Assembly (NCBI GenBank): GCA_020630435.1
Contig: JAHDBJ010000016.1
Coordinates: forward strand, 1-64,000
Length of the DNA stretch: 64,000 bases
Source of the DNA: Saprospiraceae bacterium
GTDB taxonomy: Bacteria > Bacteroidota > Bacteroidia > Chitinophagales > Saprospiraceae
Direction: 5' to 3'
Below, one piece after another: positions 53,501 to 63,143 of the stretch. The notes under the pieces were generated by a model. That model searched no databases and was not told the DNA's origin. It was given only the letters and a program-made list of their open reading frames with translations. How positions within the stretch are numbered: the stretch's first letter is position 1; the number at the start of each line of letters is the position of its first letter. A program made the translations under genes and the position numbers.

Positions 53501-55891
53501 TTAGTCTAATTTTGTAATTTTCAAGGGTTGACTAATCTTACCATTATTTTGTATATGAATGAAATAAATTCCTCTTTCTAGCTTTTCTCCAAGGTTTATG
53601 TTCCCTTCCCGTTGTTCTAAACTCCTTTCTATAACTTCCTGTCCTAAAATATTATAAACTTTGATGCTTGCATCCTTAAGTTTTCGTTCAATTTGATAAT
53701 TTACATTGAATACCTCGCTAGAGGGGTTAGGAAAAACTTGAAACTGTAAACCATTATCAATTATATCCCTAGTAGATGTGGTATTACTTTCTCCCACTTC
53801 AAACTTATCTATTGCTGCTTCAACAAAATGCCCATTAGTAAAATCTGAAACACTATAACTTACAACTATATTTTGTAGACTTGTATTTGTAGTATAATAA
53901 TCTCTTACTTTAAATTCCATACGATTCCATATAGAGGCAGATGTTGAAATTTCTGTCACCTTCTCAATCGTATTTCCATCAGATATATGAACCTCTAATT
54001 CATCATCAGGAGAACTATTTCCTCCAGCATTATAAAACCAATAACTAAAACTAATAACAGGATCATCATATGTGGATAAATCCATTATTGGTGATTCTAA
54101 AGTTGTAATACCATTATCTACATCATCCGTTCCTGCATTTCCTCCTCCATTTCCAGTCAAATAACACTTATTTCCAAGATCATCTGTATCACTTCCTGTA
54201 TTCACCGTAGCTCCATTCAATGTAGTTTTTATTGGTTTCTCTCTCACCCAAATTCCTGTTTTCGCATTACCAGATACTTCCCAACCAAAATCAAATTCAA
54301 ATATATCTTCATACCCCACCTCTAACTCATAATCTATATCCGAAATTCCAGCATCAGAGACCGTAACAGTTGTTGCTTTGGTTTGATAGCCCCAAGCCCC
54401 AAAATATATATCATATACTTCTGCTATAACATCTATATTAAAACGTCCCTCACTATCTGTTGCTACACTAAATTCATAGGTATCGCTGTTAAATTGTAAC
54501 TTTGCTCCTTCAATAGGCATATTCGTCGCATCATCAACTATTCTACCATTAAGATTAAATGTAGGAAGTTTTTTAAGTGCTACATCTAGTACTTCTAATT
54601 GACCATTTATTAAAGATACTTGTATTATCTCTGATTCATACAAAGGATGGCTAATAAGCACATCATAATTTCCAGAACTTGGCGTTCCTATAGTATAATT
54701 TCCTCCACCATCCGTATGGGTTTCACCTTCCCCTATTAATTCAATCTTTACATTATTAATACCTACTCCATCCGATTCATCAGTAATTTTTCCTTCTAAA
54801 AAACAAGCTCTTGTATAAGTAGGTTTAAATACAAATAACCCAGATTGAATATCAGATGCTAAGACTAAACCTGAAGGCAAAAAAGGATATGCCCCCCAAC
54901 AACCATTAAGAGAAGGATTACCCGTATAAGTATCAAAACTTGCCACTTCAATCATATTATTAGGGCGAGAAGCATCAACAATCTTTAACCCATCCGAATA
55001 CCATGAAATGACTAAGTAATCATTTAATACATGAACATTATGGGGAGTTGAACCTGCTTCCCCTGTACCATGAGGACGATACTGATCAATACGCTTTATA
55101 TCACTTAAATCAGAAATATCATACGCATCAATATAAGAATATGGTAGTTCATCTGTCGTATATAAATAATTACCATCATCTGATAGCCAAGCATTGTGTG
55201 TAAATATAGAACTTGTAGACTGCCTAGCTAGTGTAACGATATTACTTTTATCTCGACCATCCATCACAGAAAAATCACCGTCATTAATATTTGAACTATA
55301 AATCATACTATCTCTTACATAAACATCATGTGCATACACAGATTCTCCATGTCCTACTACTTGAGGATTATAAGGATCCGTTTTTATATCAAGAACAATA
55401 ACCCCCCCATTATTAATATCTCTATTCGACCCAGCTAAATATAAGTATCCATCTTCATCAATATATATGTTATGAGCTCGATTTAAACCACCTGTCCCAA
55501 AATCAGTAGTAATAATAGGTTTCCAAAATTTATATTCAATATCATCTGGAAGATTAGTCATATCTATAATTAATAAACCATCATTTCCTTGATCTGCCAC
55601 TACATAAGCATAATCTCCCCAAGTCTTAATATCTCTCCATATAGAAGTAGCGCCATCAATAGAAGCAACTTCTTGAGGATTTGCAGGATCAGCCAAACTG
55701 AGAATTGTTGTTTTATCATTGACACCTAATATAGCATATTCTGTACCGTCGGGAGCTGCATAACCCCATACATCATTACAGGATACAGGATAATCATAAG
55801 TCCCTAATAATTCAAGATTAAAATTAGGATTTTGAGTTAAGGAATAGGTACTAATTCCAAACATTAGTGTAAATATTGCTAATAATTTCAT
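53501..55891 (-). CDS. T9SS-secreted choice-of-anchor B family protein
   Basis: The 796-residue protein has a signal peptide (about 1-19, cut near TYSLTQ). A beta-propeller-like choice-of-anchor B region with LVIVD-type repeats follows (about 25-365: VSCNDVWGYAAPDGTEYAI, TSIWRDIKTWGDYAYVVADQG, TPHNVHVLNDYLVISWY). Two carboxypeptidase-regulatory-like beta domains come next (about 375-530: ACFLEGKITDESDGVGI, NLNGRIVDDATNMPIEGA). A MAM-like region (about 540-705) precedes the type A T9SS sorting domain (FPNPSSEVFNVNY through ERGIYFIHIQNNG). It is exported to the cell surface; ligand unknown. No upstream promoter box was seen. Confidence 0.92.
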   Translation of the reverse strand: MKLLAIFTLMFGISTYSLTQNPNFNLELLGTYDYPVSCNDVWGYAAPDGTEYAILGVNDKTTILSLADPANPQEVASIDGATSIWRDIKTWGDYAYVVADQGNDGLLIIDMTNLPDDIEYKFWKPIITTDFGTGGLNRAHNIYIDEDGYLYLAGSNRDINNGGVIVLDIKTDPYNPQVVGHGESVYAHDVYVRDSMIYSSNINDGDFSVMDGRDKSNIVTLARQSTSSIFTHNAWLSDDGNYLYTTDELPYSYIDAYDISDLSDIKRIDQYRPHGTGEAGSTPHNVHVLNDYLVISWYSDGLKIVDASRPNNMIEVASFDTYTGNPSLNGCWGAYPFLPSGLVLASDIQSGLFVFKPTYTRACFLEGKITDESDGVGINNVKIELIGEGETHTDGGGNYTIGTPSSGNYDVLISHPLYESEIIQVSLINGQLEVLDVALKKLPTFNLNGRIVDDATNMPIEGAKLQFNSDTYEFSVATDSEGRFNIDVIAEVYDIYFGAWGYQTKATTVTVSDAGISDIDYELEVGYEDIFEFDFGWEVSGNAKTGIWVREKPIKTTLNGATVNTGSDTDDLGNKCYLTGNGGGNAGTDDVDNGITTLESPIMDLSTYDDPVISFSYWFYNAGGNSSPDDELEVHISDGNTIEKVTEISTSASIWNRMEFKVRDYYTTNTSLQNIVVSYSVSDFTNGHFVEAAIDKFEVGESNTTSTRDIIDNGLQFQVFPNPSSEVFNVNYQIERKLKDASIKVYNILGQEVIERSLEQREGNINLGEKLERGIYFIHIQNNGKISQPLKITKLD

Positions 55892-56408
55892 GTTAATGGT
55901 AGTTATAGTTTATAAAAAATAAATATGCTGTTTTTAATTAACTTATTTCAATCTGCTTCTATTAACTCATAGTTTTCGTCATCTATCTAAATTTACCCTT
56001 ATACCCCCTATTTATTCTACAATTTAGACGCTATATTTTTATAAAATTTATTTTCTAATATTCCTCTAATCATTGTTATTTTATTTGTTTAATAAAGACG
56101 TCTAAAGTTCTTGAAAACTATCTAGGTATAATAAAAAAAATTACAAGATTACAAAAGCATCAATGTATATGTGTTGGAATTATCTGTATAAATGCAAAAA
56201 TAATTACTATATAATATAATAAGTTAACAACTACTAACTTTCAAAGTATTCTATCCTCTAATCTTATCTTTTTTATTCTATTAGATTATTGCTTTATATC
56301 TTGATATATGACTAAACAAAAACTATATTTTTTGAAAATTATCGATTTCATTATGACTTAATTTCTATTTTCGTGTTCTAAAAATTAACAAAAAATAAAA
56401 ATTATAAA
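55892..56408. other. AT-rich intergenic region between divergent genes
   Basis: These 517 bp between the T9SS gene and the trehalose gene hold no gene, no inverted repeat with a T run and no clear TAnnTTTG box. Confidence 0.5.
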
Positions 56409-58589
56409 ATGGCACGTCTGATTATTGTTTCGAACAGACTTCCGATAACTGTCGATAAAAAAAAAGATGGCGACTTATTCTATCATCCTAGTGCGGGAGG
56501 TTTGGCGACGGGGTTAAATTCTCTAGATAATGATCTTAATAAAATATGGATAGGATGGCCTGGAGAAATTATAGAAGATGGGTGGGAACAAAAAGCAATA
56601 TCACAAGAACTTACCAAAGATAACTTAATCCCTGTTTTTTTAACACAAGAAGAAAAAGAATTTTTTTATGAAGGGTTTAGTAATAAAACAATATGGCCGC
56701 ATTTTCATTATTTTACACAATATACTTCTTATAGGGATCGCTATTGGCAGGCATATAAAAAAGTAAATGAAAAATTTGCTGAATTAGTTTGTAAACATAT
56801 ACAAAAAGACGATTTAGTTTGGGTACATGATTACCAGTTACTCTTACTGCCCCAAATGATTAGAAAGGCATTCCCAAATGTTTCTATTGGTTTTTTTCTT
56901 CATATTCCTTTTCCTTCTTATGAAATATTTAGAATTCTTCCTTGGAGAAGAGAACTTTTAAATGGGTTTCTTGGGGCTGATCAAATTGGTTTCCATACCT
57001 ATGGTTATATGCGTCATTTCCTTAGTGCCGTTTATCGAATTACAGGTTATGACCATAAATTTGGAAAAATTAATGTCGGCAATAGAATTGTTAATGTTGA
57101 TGTCTTTCCAATGGGTATTGATTATCAAAAATATGCCACCCCTCCTAATTTCGTAGAAGAGAAAAATGGTATCGAAGCACAATTTTTAGATAAAAATCAA
57201 AAAATGGTGCTGTCTATCGATAGACTTGATTATACCAAAGGGATACCTGAAAGGATAAAAGCCTTTCGACAATTTTTCGAAAAACATCCGCATTATATTG
57301 GTAAAGTTACCCTTGTTATGGTTGTTGTACCTTCTAGATCAAATGTCGACCAATATGCTGATCTTAAAAAAGAACTCGATACTTTAGTAGGAAATATCAA
57401 TGCTAAATATCGTACCTTCAATTGGACGCCTATTCGTTATTTCTATCGCTCCTTTCCTTTCAATGAATTAACGTCCATGTATAGAGCTGCTGAGATTGCC
57501 TTAATCACCCCACTACGAGATGGAATGAACCTTGTCGCAAAAGAATTTATTGCAGCAAAAGAACAAAGTAAAAAAGGGGTATTAATCTTAAGTGAAATGG
57601 CAGGCGCATCCAATGAACTGACCGACGCTCTGATCGTTAATCCTAATGATTCTGTCGATATTGTAAATGCCCTCCTACAAGCTCTAGAAATGTCTCTTGA
57701 AGAACAAGAAGAACGGCTGGTTAAAATGCAAGAAAATCTCAAAAAATTCGATGTTCGCAACTGGGCAGAAACCTTCATGAATGAACAAATCGGATTAATT
57801 GAATTTAAACACAAGCAAAAAACCAACCTCATCAATGAGACGATAGAAGCAAAACTCTTAGATGATTATAACAAAGCGAAACAACGATTAATTATTTTGG
57901 ACTATGATGGTACACTCATGAACTTTAATAAAGATCCCCAAGCTGTCGTTCCAGATCAAGAGTTACTAGACAACCTTAATATTTTACATTCAAATGATAA
58001 AAATAAATTAATCATAATTACAGGAAGAGATAAAGATACGATGGTCAAATGGTTTTCTGAGATAGATATAGAAATGGCTACAGAACATGGCGTCTGGATA
58101 AAGCGGAAAGGCAAATGGCGTACATTTACGAATATTTATGATACTTGGAAAAAAGATGTTCGCCCTGTTTTAGAGAACTTAGTCCATCGAACACCTGGTT
58201 CTTTTATTGAAGAGAAAGATTACTCTCTAGCATGGCATTATCGAAAAATAGATAAAGATTTGGGTGAAAAACGCATTCGAGAATTTAAGGATGTCCTACA
58301 TTACTTGACTGCAAACCTTGATTTACAGGTCTTAGAAGGCAATAAAGTGGTAGAAATCAAAAATGCGGATGTCAATAAAGGGAAAGCCGCTCAGTACTGG
58401 CTTAATGATAAAAAATGGGATTTCATCCTAGCCATTGGAGATGATCGTACAGACGAGGATATTTTTAAAGTTTTGCCTAGCAATGCTTATTCTATAAAAG
58501 TTGGTCTTAATCAAACAAAAGCACGTTTTAACATCATGTCCGTTGAGGATGTTAGAACATTATTAAATAAAATTACATCCAAAACATGA
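56409..58589 (+). CDS. Fused trehalose-6-phosphate synthase / trehalose-phosphatase
   Basis: The 726-residue cytosolic enzyme makes trehalose from UDP-glucose and glucose-6-phosphate in one polypeptide. The N-terminal OtsA-type domain (about 1-470) has IVSNRLPITV, GWPGE, WVHDYQLLLLPQMIR, FFLHIPFPSYEIFR, IDRLDYTKGIPERIKAF and the donor-site LRDGMNLVAKEF. The C-terminal OtsB-type HAD phosphatase (about 485-726) has the nucleophile motif LDYDGTL (Asp 498, Asp 500), ITGRD, the Lys in NKGKAAQYW and GDDRTDED (about 677-684). Both active sites look complete. Trehalose protects against salt or drought, fitting a marine life. Its last four bases overlap the start of the NADAR gene. Confidence 0.96.
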   Translation: MARLIIVSNRLPITVDKKKDGDLFYHPSAGGLATGLNSLDNDLNKIWIGWPGEIIEDGWEQKAISQELTKDNLIPVFLTQEEKEFFYEGFSNKTIWPHFHYFTQYTSYRDRYWQAYKKVNEKFAELVCKHIQKDDLVWVHDYQLLLLPQMIRKAFPNVSIGFFLHIPFPSYEIFRILPWRRELLNGFLGADQIGFHTYGYMRHFLSAVYRITGYDHKFGKINVGNRIVNVDVFPMGIDYQKYATPPNFVEEKNGIEAQFLDKNQKMVLSIDRLDYTKGIPERIKAFRQFFEKHPHYIGKVTLVMVVVPSRSNVDQYADLKKELDTLVGNINAKYRTFNWTPIRYFYRSFPFNELTSMYRAAEIALITPLRDGMNLVAKEFIAAKEQSKKGVLILSEMAGASNELTDALIVNPNDSVDIVNALLQALEMSLEEQEERLVKMQENLKKFDVRNWAETFMNEQIGLIEFKHKQKTNLINETIEAKLLDDYNKAKQRLIILDYDGTLMNFNKDPQAVVPDQELLDNLNILHSNDKNKLIIITGRDKDTMVKWFSEIDIEMATEHGVWIKRKGKWRTFTNIYDTWKKDVRPVLENLVHRTPGSFIEEKDYSLAWHYRKIDKDLGEKRIREFKDVLHYLTANLDLQVLEGNKVVEIKNADVNKGKAAQYWLNDKKWDFILAIGDDRTDEDIFKVLPSNAYSIKVGLNQTKARFNIMSVEDVRTLLNKITSKT

Positions 58590-59134
58590 AATATAATTTA
58601 GATTCTATAAGGGCATTATATGATGAAGGAAAAATTCCTGATTATCTTTTTTTCTGGGGGCATCGTCCTAGTAAAGATGGAAAAATAATAAAATCATGTC
58701 TTAGCCAATGGTGGGCAGAACATCCATTTGTTGTAGAAAATATAAAATATGCTACTGCCGAGCATTGGATGATGTGGCATAAAGCCAAATGCTTTGAGGA
58801 TGAAGCCGCTTTGTCTAAAGTCCTAGAAAATGATTCTCCTCAAGTCGCTAAGAAAATAGGAAGACAAGTAAAAAACTACGATGATGCTAAATGGCTGGAT
58901 TATGCTTACCAAGCTGTTGTAGATGGAAATTTCCATAAATTCAGTCAACATGAAGCACTCAAATCTTACTTGATAGGTACAGGTGATAAAGTTATTGTAG
59001 AAGCTAGTCCTTATGATAAACGTTGGGGCATTGGATTAAAGCAAGATACTAAGGATATTCAAAACCCTTATACTTGGAATGGAATGAATTTATTAGGCTT
59101 TGCACTGATGGAGGTTCGAGATATGTTGCTATAG
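58586..59134 (+). CDS. NADAR family protein
   Basis: The 182-residue protein has the NADAR family motifs: YLFFWGHRPSKDGKI at the start, TAEHWMMWHKAKCF (about 53-66), GRQVKNYDDAKW (about 92-103), KFSQHEALKSYLIGTG (about 118-133) and VEASPYDKRWGIG (about 137-149). The family includes N-glycosidases that act on riboflavin-pathway intermediates and on ADP-ribosylated nucleic acids; the activity here is not known. Its ATG overlaps the stop of the trehalose gene in ATGA, implying coupled translation. Confidence 0.9.
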   Translation: MKYNLDSIRALYDEGKIPDYLFFWGHRPSKDGKIIKSCLSQWWAEHPFVVENIKYATAEHWMMWHKAKCFEDEAALSKVLENDSPQVAKKIGRQVKNYDDAKWLDYAYQAVVDGNFHKFSQHEALKSYLIGTGDKVIVEASPYDKRWGIGLKQDTKDIQNPYTWNGMNLLGFALMEVRDMLL

Positions 59135-59202
59135 TTATACCCTATCACTTGATCTTCTCGTTGATTTTTCATAGTATTATACTGTCAAATTTATTTTTAC
59201 GT

Positions 59203-59210
59203 TATATTTG
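59203..59210 (+). promoter_or_regulatory. Promoter -7 box (TATATTTG)
   Basis: It matches TAnnTTTG, about 34 bases before the TTG start of the glycosyltransferase gene at 59244. Confidence 0.5.
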
Positions 59211-59243
59211 AGCAAACTTTCTTCAAGTTAAAACAATATCGAA

Positions 59244-59996
59244 TTGTCGGATAGTATCGTTATCATTCCAACCTATAATGAAAAGGAAAATATTTCCAAA
59301 ATCATTGCGGCGGTTTTCGCCCTAAAAAAAGATTTTCATATTCTTATTATCGATGATGGTTCTCCTGATGGTACCGCCCAAATCGTAAAACAACTACAAG
59401 GCAAGCATCAAGGCGCTTTACATCTATTAGAGCGTTCGGGTAAATTGGGTCTAGGCACGGCTTATATCATGGGATTCCGATGGTCTATTCGAAAAGGATA
59501 TGATTTCATTTTTGAGATGGATGCCGATTTTTCCCATAATCCTAAAGATCTCATTCGCTTATATCAGGCTGCTCAAAAGGGTGCGGATCTTGCTGTTGGC
59601 TCTAGATATACCAAGGGTGGTAAAGTTGAAAACTGGCCTTTTGACCGTATTTTCATCTCTTACGGTGCCTCCTTATATGTTCGGCTAATTACATGGATGC
59701 CTGTAAAAGATCCAACGGCGGGTTTTGTAGTGTATAAACGTCAGGTTTTGGAAACCATCGATCTAGATAAAATTATGTTTGTGGGTTATGCTTTTCAAAT
59801 ACAAATGAAATTTGCTGCTCGTTCACTTGGTTTTAAAATTGTAGAAGTGCCTATCACGTTTAAAGATAGAGAAGAAGGGGTCTCAAAAATGAGTCTTAAT
59901 ATTGTAGGTGAAGCCATCAAAGGCGTCATCAAAATGCGCTGGAATTCTTTTTTTGATACCTATAGAAAAAAAGAAGCAACACAAAAAATCACTTAA
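59244..59996 (+). CDS. Polyprenol monophosphomannose synthase (Dpm1-like GT2 glycosyltransferase)
   Basis: The 250-residue GT-A enzyme transfers a sugar, usually mannose or glucose, from a nucleotide donor to polyprenol phosphate on the cytosolic face. It has IVIIPTYNEKENI (about 5-17), the metal-binding region ILIIDDGSPDGTA, FEMDADFSHNP (about 89-99) and AVGSRYTKGGKVENW, followed by the family signature KDPTAGFVVYKR. No C-terminal membrane helices are present, so it is the short Dpm1 type. The start codon is TTG (59244), with no in-frame ATG before the first conserved motif. Its 3' end overlaps dnaG by 8 bp, tail to tail. Confidence 0.92.
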   Translation: MSDSIVIIPTYNEKENISKIIAAVFALKKDFHILIIDDGSPDGTAQIVKQLQGKHQGALHLLERSGKLGLGTAYIMGFRWSIRKGYDFIFEMDADFSHNPKDLIRLYQAAQKGADLAVGSRYTKGGKVENWPFDRIFISYGASLYVRLITWMPVKDPTAGFVVYKRQVLETIDLDKIMFVGYAFQIQMKFAARSLGFKIVEVPITFKDREEGVSKMSLNIVGEAIKGVIKMRWNSFFDTYRKKEATQKIT

Positions 59997-61974
59997 GCAC
60001 TACTGTACCGCCTAGTTGTTCTGCCATAATTTTTCGCTTTTCGTTGAGCACTTGTTGTACTTTCATCAGTTGGAAACCCTTAATCTCATCTCCTTCGGAA
60101 AAGGCTTCTTTTATACGCTCTTGATTTTGGGCACAAAGTTTAATAATACTCTTCAATTTGAAACGATTGACACTAGATAAGGTATCATTTATAAAATTAT
60201 CTTCTGGTTTCTTTTGAGTTTGTAAGGGCTGATCGTGTATCTTTTCCCAATTGGGACTATACTCGTAAGGTGAAGATAGAAGGTTTAAGGTGGTTTGTTT
60301 TATCTCTTCATCTTGATGTTGTATAAAATGTTGGCGTGCTACGGCTTTTTCTTGTCCTAGCAATTCATAACATTCCAGTGCAATTTTTTTATACACAGGG
60401 TTTTCAAAATCCTCTACCACTTCCTCTACGTTTGCTAGAATGTAATGTGCTACAGTAAGGGCTTCTTCTTTATCCATTAATTCCTCCCCAAACTCTAATA
60501 ATAATCGGATAATATCTTTTTCTTGAAATTCATTCCCTGAACGACTAGGCTTGGAAACTATCGTTTTTGTAGAAAACTCCTCCTCTGTTGGAAAAGGCAC
60601 TTCTATTCCTTGTACATCCTCTGCCAAGGCTTGTAAGCTCTGATTAATTTTAGCAGATTTTTGAAGCCGCTTTTTTTGAATATTTCTATTAAAAATTTTA
60701 TTGACTTCATTCACTAAAATCTGTTCCTCTACGTCCATCACTGTTGAACATTCTTTAACAAAAACAGAACGTTTAATTGGATCGGGAATTTTAGCAATAC
60801 TCTCTACAATATCCTTGATTAAATTTGCTTTTTTAATAGGATCTCCTGCTGCCTCTTCTAGTAATAATTGGGTTTTAAAAAGAATAAAATCTTTGGCCTC
60901 TTTATCAATATATTCTTTAAATACGGTCGTACCAACTTTTTTCAAATAGGAATCAGGATCTTCCCCTTCTGGCAATAGCACCACCTTAACATTCATATCC
61001 TGCTCCAAGACTAAATCCAACCCACGCAATGCCGCTTTTATCCCCGCTGCATCTCCATCATAAATAAATTTCATATTGGGGGTATACCGCTTTATCAACC
61101 GAATTTGCCCTTCGGTTAACGATGTTCCCGACGAAGCCACTACGTGTTCAATCCCTGCTTGATGCAAAGACAATACATCAGTATACCCTTCGACCATGAT
61201 ACATTCATCGTTTTTGCGGATGGCAGTCTTTGCAAAATATGCTCCGTAAAGCGTTTTGCTTTTATTATAAATTTCACTTTCTGGTGAATTAAGATATTTT
61301 GGAGCTTTTGTGCCTTTGACTAAAATTCTTCCTGCAAAGCCAACTACTTTACCTGTTAGGCTATGAATCGTAAACATAACCCGATTTCTAAAAAAGTCAT
61401 TTCCTGCTTTGGAAACCAATCCCAATTTAGATAAATGTTCTTCCTTATAGCCTGCATTTAAGGCCTTTGTTTTAAAATCCTGCCTCGTATTTGGCGTAAA
61501 GCCTAAGCCAAATTTTTTAATAATTTCCTGTCGGAATCCCCTTTCTTTAAAATACCCCAATCCTATACTCTTTCCATAATCCGTTTCTAGTAACTGTTCT
61601 TGAAAATGTTTTAAGGCAAATTCATTGACAATATATAAACTATCCGCTAGCTGTCGTTCTTGGCGTTGTTCTTCTGAAGTTTCGGTTTCTTCGACTTTTA
61701 TTCCGTACTTATTGGCTAGAAAACGTAGGGCTTCAGGATAAGACATATTCTCATGTTCTCGAATAAACTGAATGGGATCTCCGCCTTTTCCACATCCAAA
61801 ACATTTACATAAGTTCTTACTAGGAGAAACAACAAAAGAGGGTGTCTTCTCATTGTGGAAAGGACATAAGCCTTTTAAGTTTACGCCTGCTCTTTTGAGA
61901 CTTACAAAGTCCCCTACTACCTCTTCAATTTTGGCAGTTTCGATTATCTCTTGTACCGTCTTTTGTGAAATCAT
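59989..61974 (-). CDS. dnaG: DNA primase
   Basis: The 661-residue replication primase lays down RNA primers for lagging-strand synthesis. The N-terminal CHC2 zinc site is clear: Cys 37, His 40, Cys 58 and Cys 61. The TOPRIM catalytic core has CIMVEGYTDVLSLHQAG with the Glu, and FIYDGDAAGIKAAL with the Asp pair. The C-terminal ~200 residues are the helicase-interacting region. It is convergent with the Dpm1-like gene and overlaps it by 8 bp. Two small genes lie directly upstream on the same strand (gaps 42 and 7 bp) and may share its transcript. Confidence 0.97.
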   Translation of the reverse strand: MISQKTVQEIIETAKIEEVVGDFVSLKRAGVNLKGLCPFHNEKTPSFVVSPSKNLCKCFGCGKGGDPIQFIREHENMSYPEALRFLANKYGIKVEETETSEEQRQERQLADSLYIVNEFALKHFQEQLLETDYGKSIGLGYFKERGFRQEIIKKFGLGFTPNTRQDFKTKALNAGYKEEHLSKLGLVSKAGNDFFRNRVMFTIHSLTGKVVGFAGRILVKGTKAPKYLNSPESEIYNKSKTLYGAYFAKTAIRKNDECIMVEGYTDVLSLHQAGIEHVVASSGTSLTEGQIRLIKRYTPNMKFIYDGDAAGIKAALRGLDLVLEQDMNVKVVLLPEGEDPDSYLKKVGTTVFKEYIDKEAKDFILFKTQLLLEEAAGDPIKKANLIKDIVESIAKIPDPIKRSVFVKECSTVMDVEEQILVNEVNKIFNRNIQKKRLQKSAKINQSLQALAEDVQGIEVPFPTEEEFSTKTIVSKPSRSGNEFQEKDIIRLLLEFGEELMDKEEALTVAHYILANVEEVVEDFENPVYKKIALECYELLGQEKAVARQHFIQHQDEEIKQTTLNLLSSPYEYSPNWEKIHDQPLQTQKKPEDNFINDTLSSVNRFKLKSIIKLCAQNQERIKEAFSEGDEIKGFQLMKVQQVLNEKRKIMAEQLGGTVVLK

Positions 61975-62016
61975 CTAAATACACTATGGTTCAACTATCT
62001 GGATCGAAGGTCTATT

Positions 62017-62742
62017 TTATTCTGGTAAAACGATTCCTCGCATAAACAATTCTTCTTTGCTCATCTTTGATATTTCTTGCGGGCTAGGTTTTCTTTTATG
62101 AATTGGTTCTGTTCTAGCATTTTTACTTTTTTCAATCAATCTATTTCGCTCTATACTATGTTTTATAATATCAATATCGTCCATCTGTCCTAGCTCTAAA
62201 TTGTCGTTGAAAGAAGCATTTTCTCCCTTTTTTATTTCTTTTTGAAGTTGTTCAATTTTTTCTTGATCCAGTTGTTTTTGAAAACGTTCAGCTAGCACCT
62301 TATCTTCTTCAAAATAATAGGTAATCATCATATCTGCTGATGTTGTCAACACCTTTGTTAGTACGAGGTATTCGTCTGTTATATCATAAATGGCATAGCC
62401 TCCTTCTATATATTCTAAGTTATCATTTTCAAATGGCATATCATATTCAAATAAAACGATTTTATTTTCAAGGATTGACCATTTTCCTTTTTTAGCCCCT
62501 TGTATAAATGTATTGTCTTTAAAAACCCTCAAGGTTTTATTTTCCAAGTGTTTTGTAACACCTTCTCTATCTACAAATCGTTTATCATAGCAATACCAAG
62601 AACTATTCATAAATTGTTGTAGAACAACATCTGAAACTTCTTTAGCAGAAGAATCTTCTATTTGAAAGGGTGCTACATTTTGAGCAAATAAGACAGGACT
62701 TAATACAAGCAAACTAATGGAAATGAATAACTTAATCATCAA
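62017..62742 (-). CDS. Hypothetical secreted protein upstream of dnaG
   Basis: The 241-residue protein has a signal peptide (MMIKLFISISLLVLSPVLFAQ), a beta-rich centre around residues 48-150 (SSWYCYDKRF, LRVFKDNTFIQGAKKGKWSIL, LEYIEGGYAIYDITDEYLVL) that resembles a lipocalin-like small barrel, and a charged helical C-terminal part (EKIEQLQKEIKKGENA). Family not recognised. It sits 7 bp after the small membrane gene and 42 bp before dnaG, so it is probably co-transcribed with both. Confidence 0.75.
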   Translation of the reverse strand: MMIKLFISISLLVLSPVLFAQNVAPFQIEDSSAKEVSDVVLQQFMNSSWYCYDKRFVDREGVTKHLENKTLRVFKDNTFIQGAKKGKWSILENKIVLFEYDMPFENDNLEYIEGGYAIYDITDEYLVLTKVLTTSADMMITYYFEEDKVLAERFQKQLDQEKIEQLQKEIKKGENASFNDNLELGQMDDIDIIKHSIERNRLIEKSKNARTEPIHKRKPSPQEISKMSKEELFMRGIVLPE

Positions 62743-62749
62743 TTAATTT

Positions 62750-63019
62750 TTATTTAATATAAATCTTGATTAAAACGACTGAACTTCTTAGCATTGATTG
62801 GTATATCATGATGAAGAAAACCGCAGGCACTACCAATGAACTTAGGATAACCCATAAATCCCAGCTCAATAAAAAGAATAAAGTCGCTAATAGTATAAAT
62901 ATAGCAATAATTGTTTGAGTTAGCAGCCTTTCAGTACTAATTTTTGGACGAGTATATACTTTTGTTAATATGTTGTTTAAACGATTGCGTACAATTTTTC
63001 CATCGCAATATTGGTTCAT
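62750..63019 (-). CDS. Small hypothetical two-helix membrane protein
   Basis: The 89-residue protein has a basic cytosolic start (KIVRNRLNNILTKVYTRPKI), two closely spaced membrane helices (TIIAIFILLATLFFLLSW and LVVPAVFFIMIYQSML) and a short tail. No family is recognised. It begins a tight minus-strand cluster running to dnaG. Confidence 0.65.
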   Translation of the reverse strand: MNQYCDGKIVRNRLNNILTKVYTRPKISTERLLTQTIIAIFILLATLFFLLSWDLWVILSSLVVPAVFFIMIYQSMLRSSVVLIKIYIK

Positions 63020-63143
63020 TCCTTATCTCATTTACTAAGTCTTTGCTTGTTTTTACTTTGGAAAAATTTCAAAAGAAAACTTACTAGAAGAACAATTGGC
63101 TAATATTTTTATAGCAGTTGTTTGATAATGAAGGTTTACCTAT

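Noticed and set aside
52031-59134. Defence or nucleotide-modification island linking the deoxyribosyltransferase-like and NADAR genes
   Set aside because: The two lie 6 kb apart, separated by unrelated T9SS and trehalose genes on both strands, with no shared operon or other defence gene.
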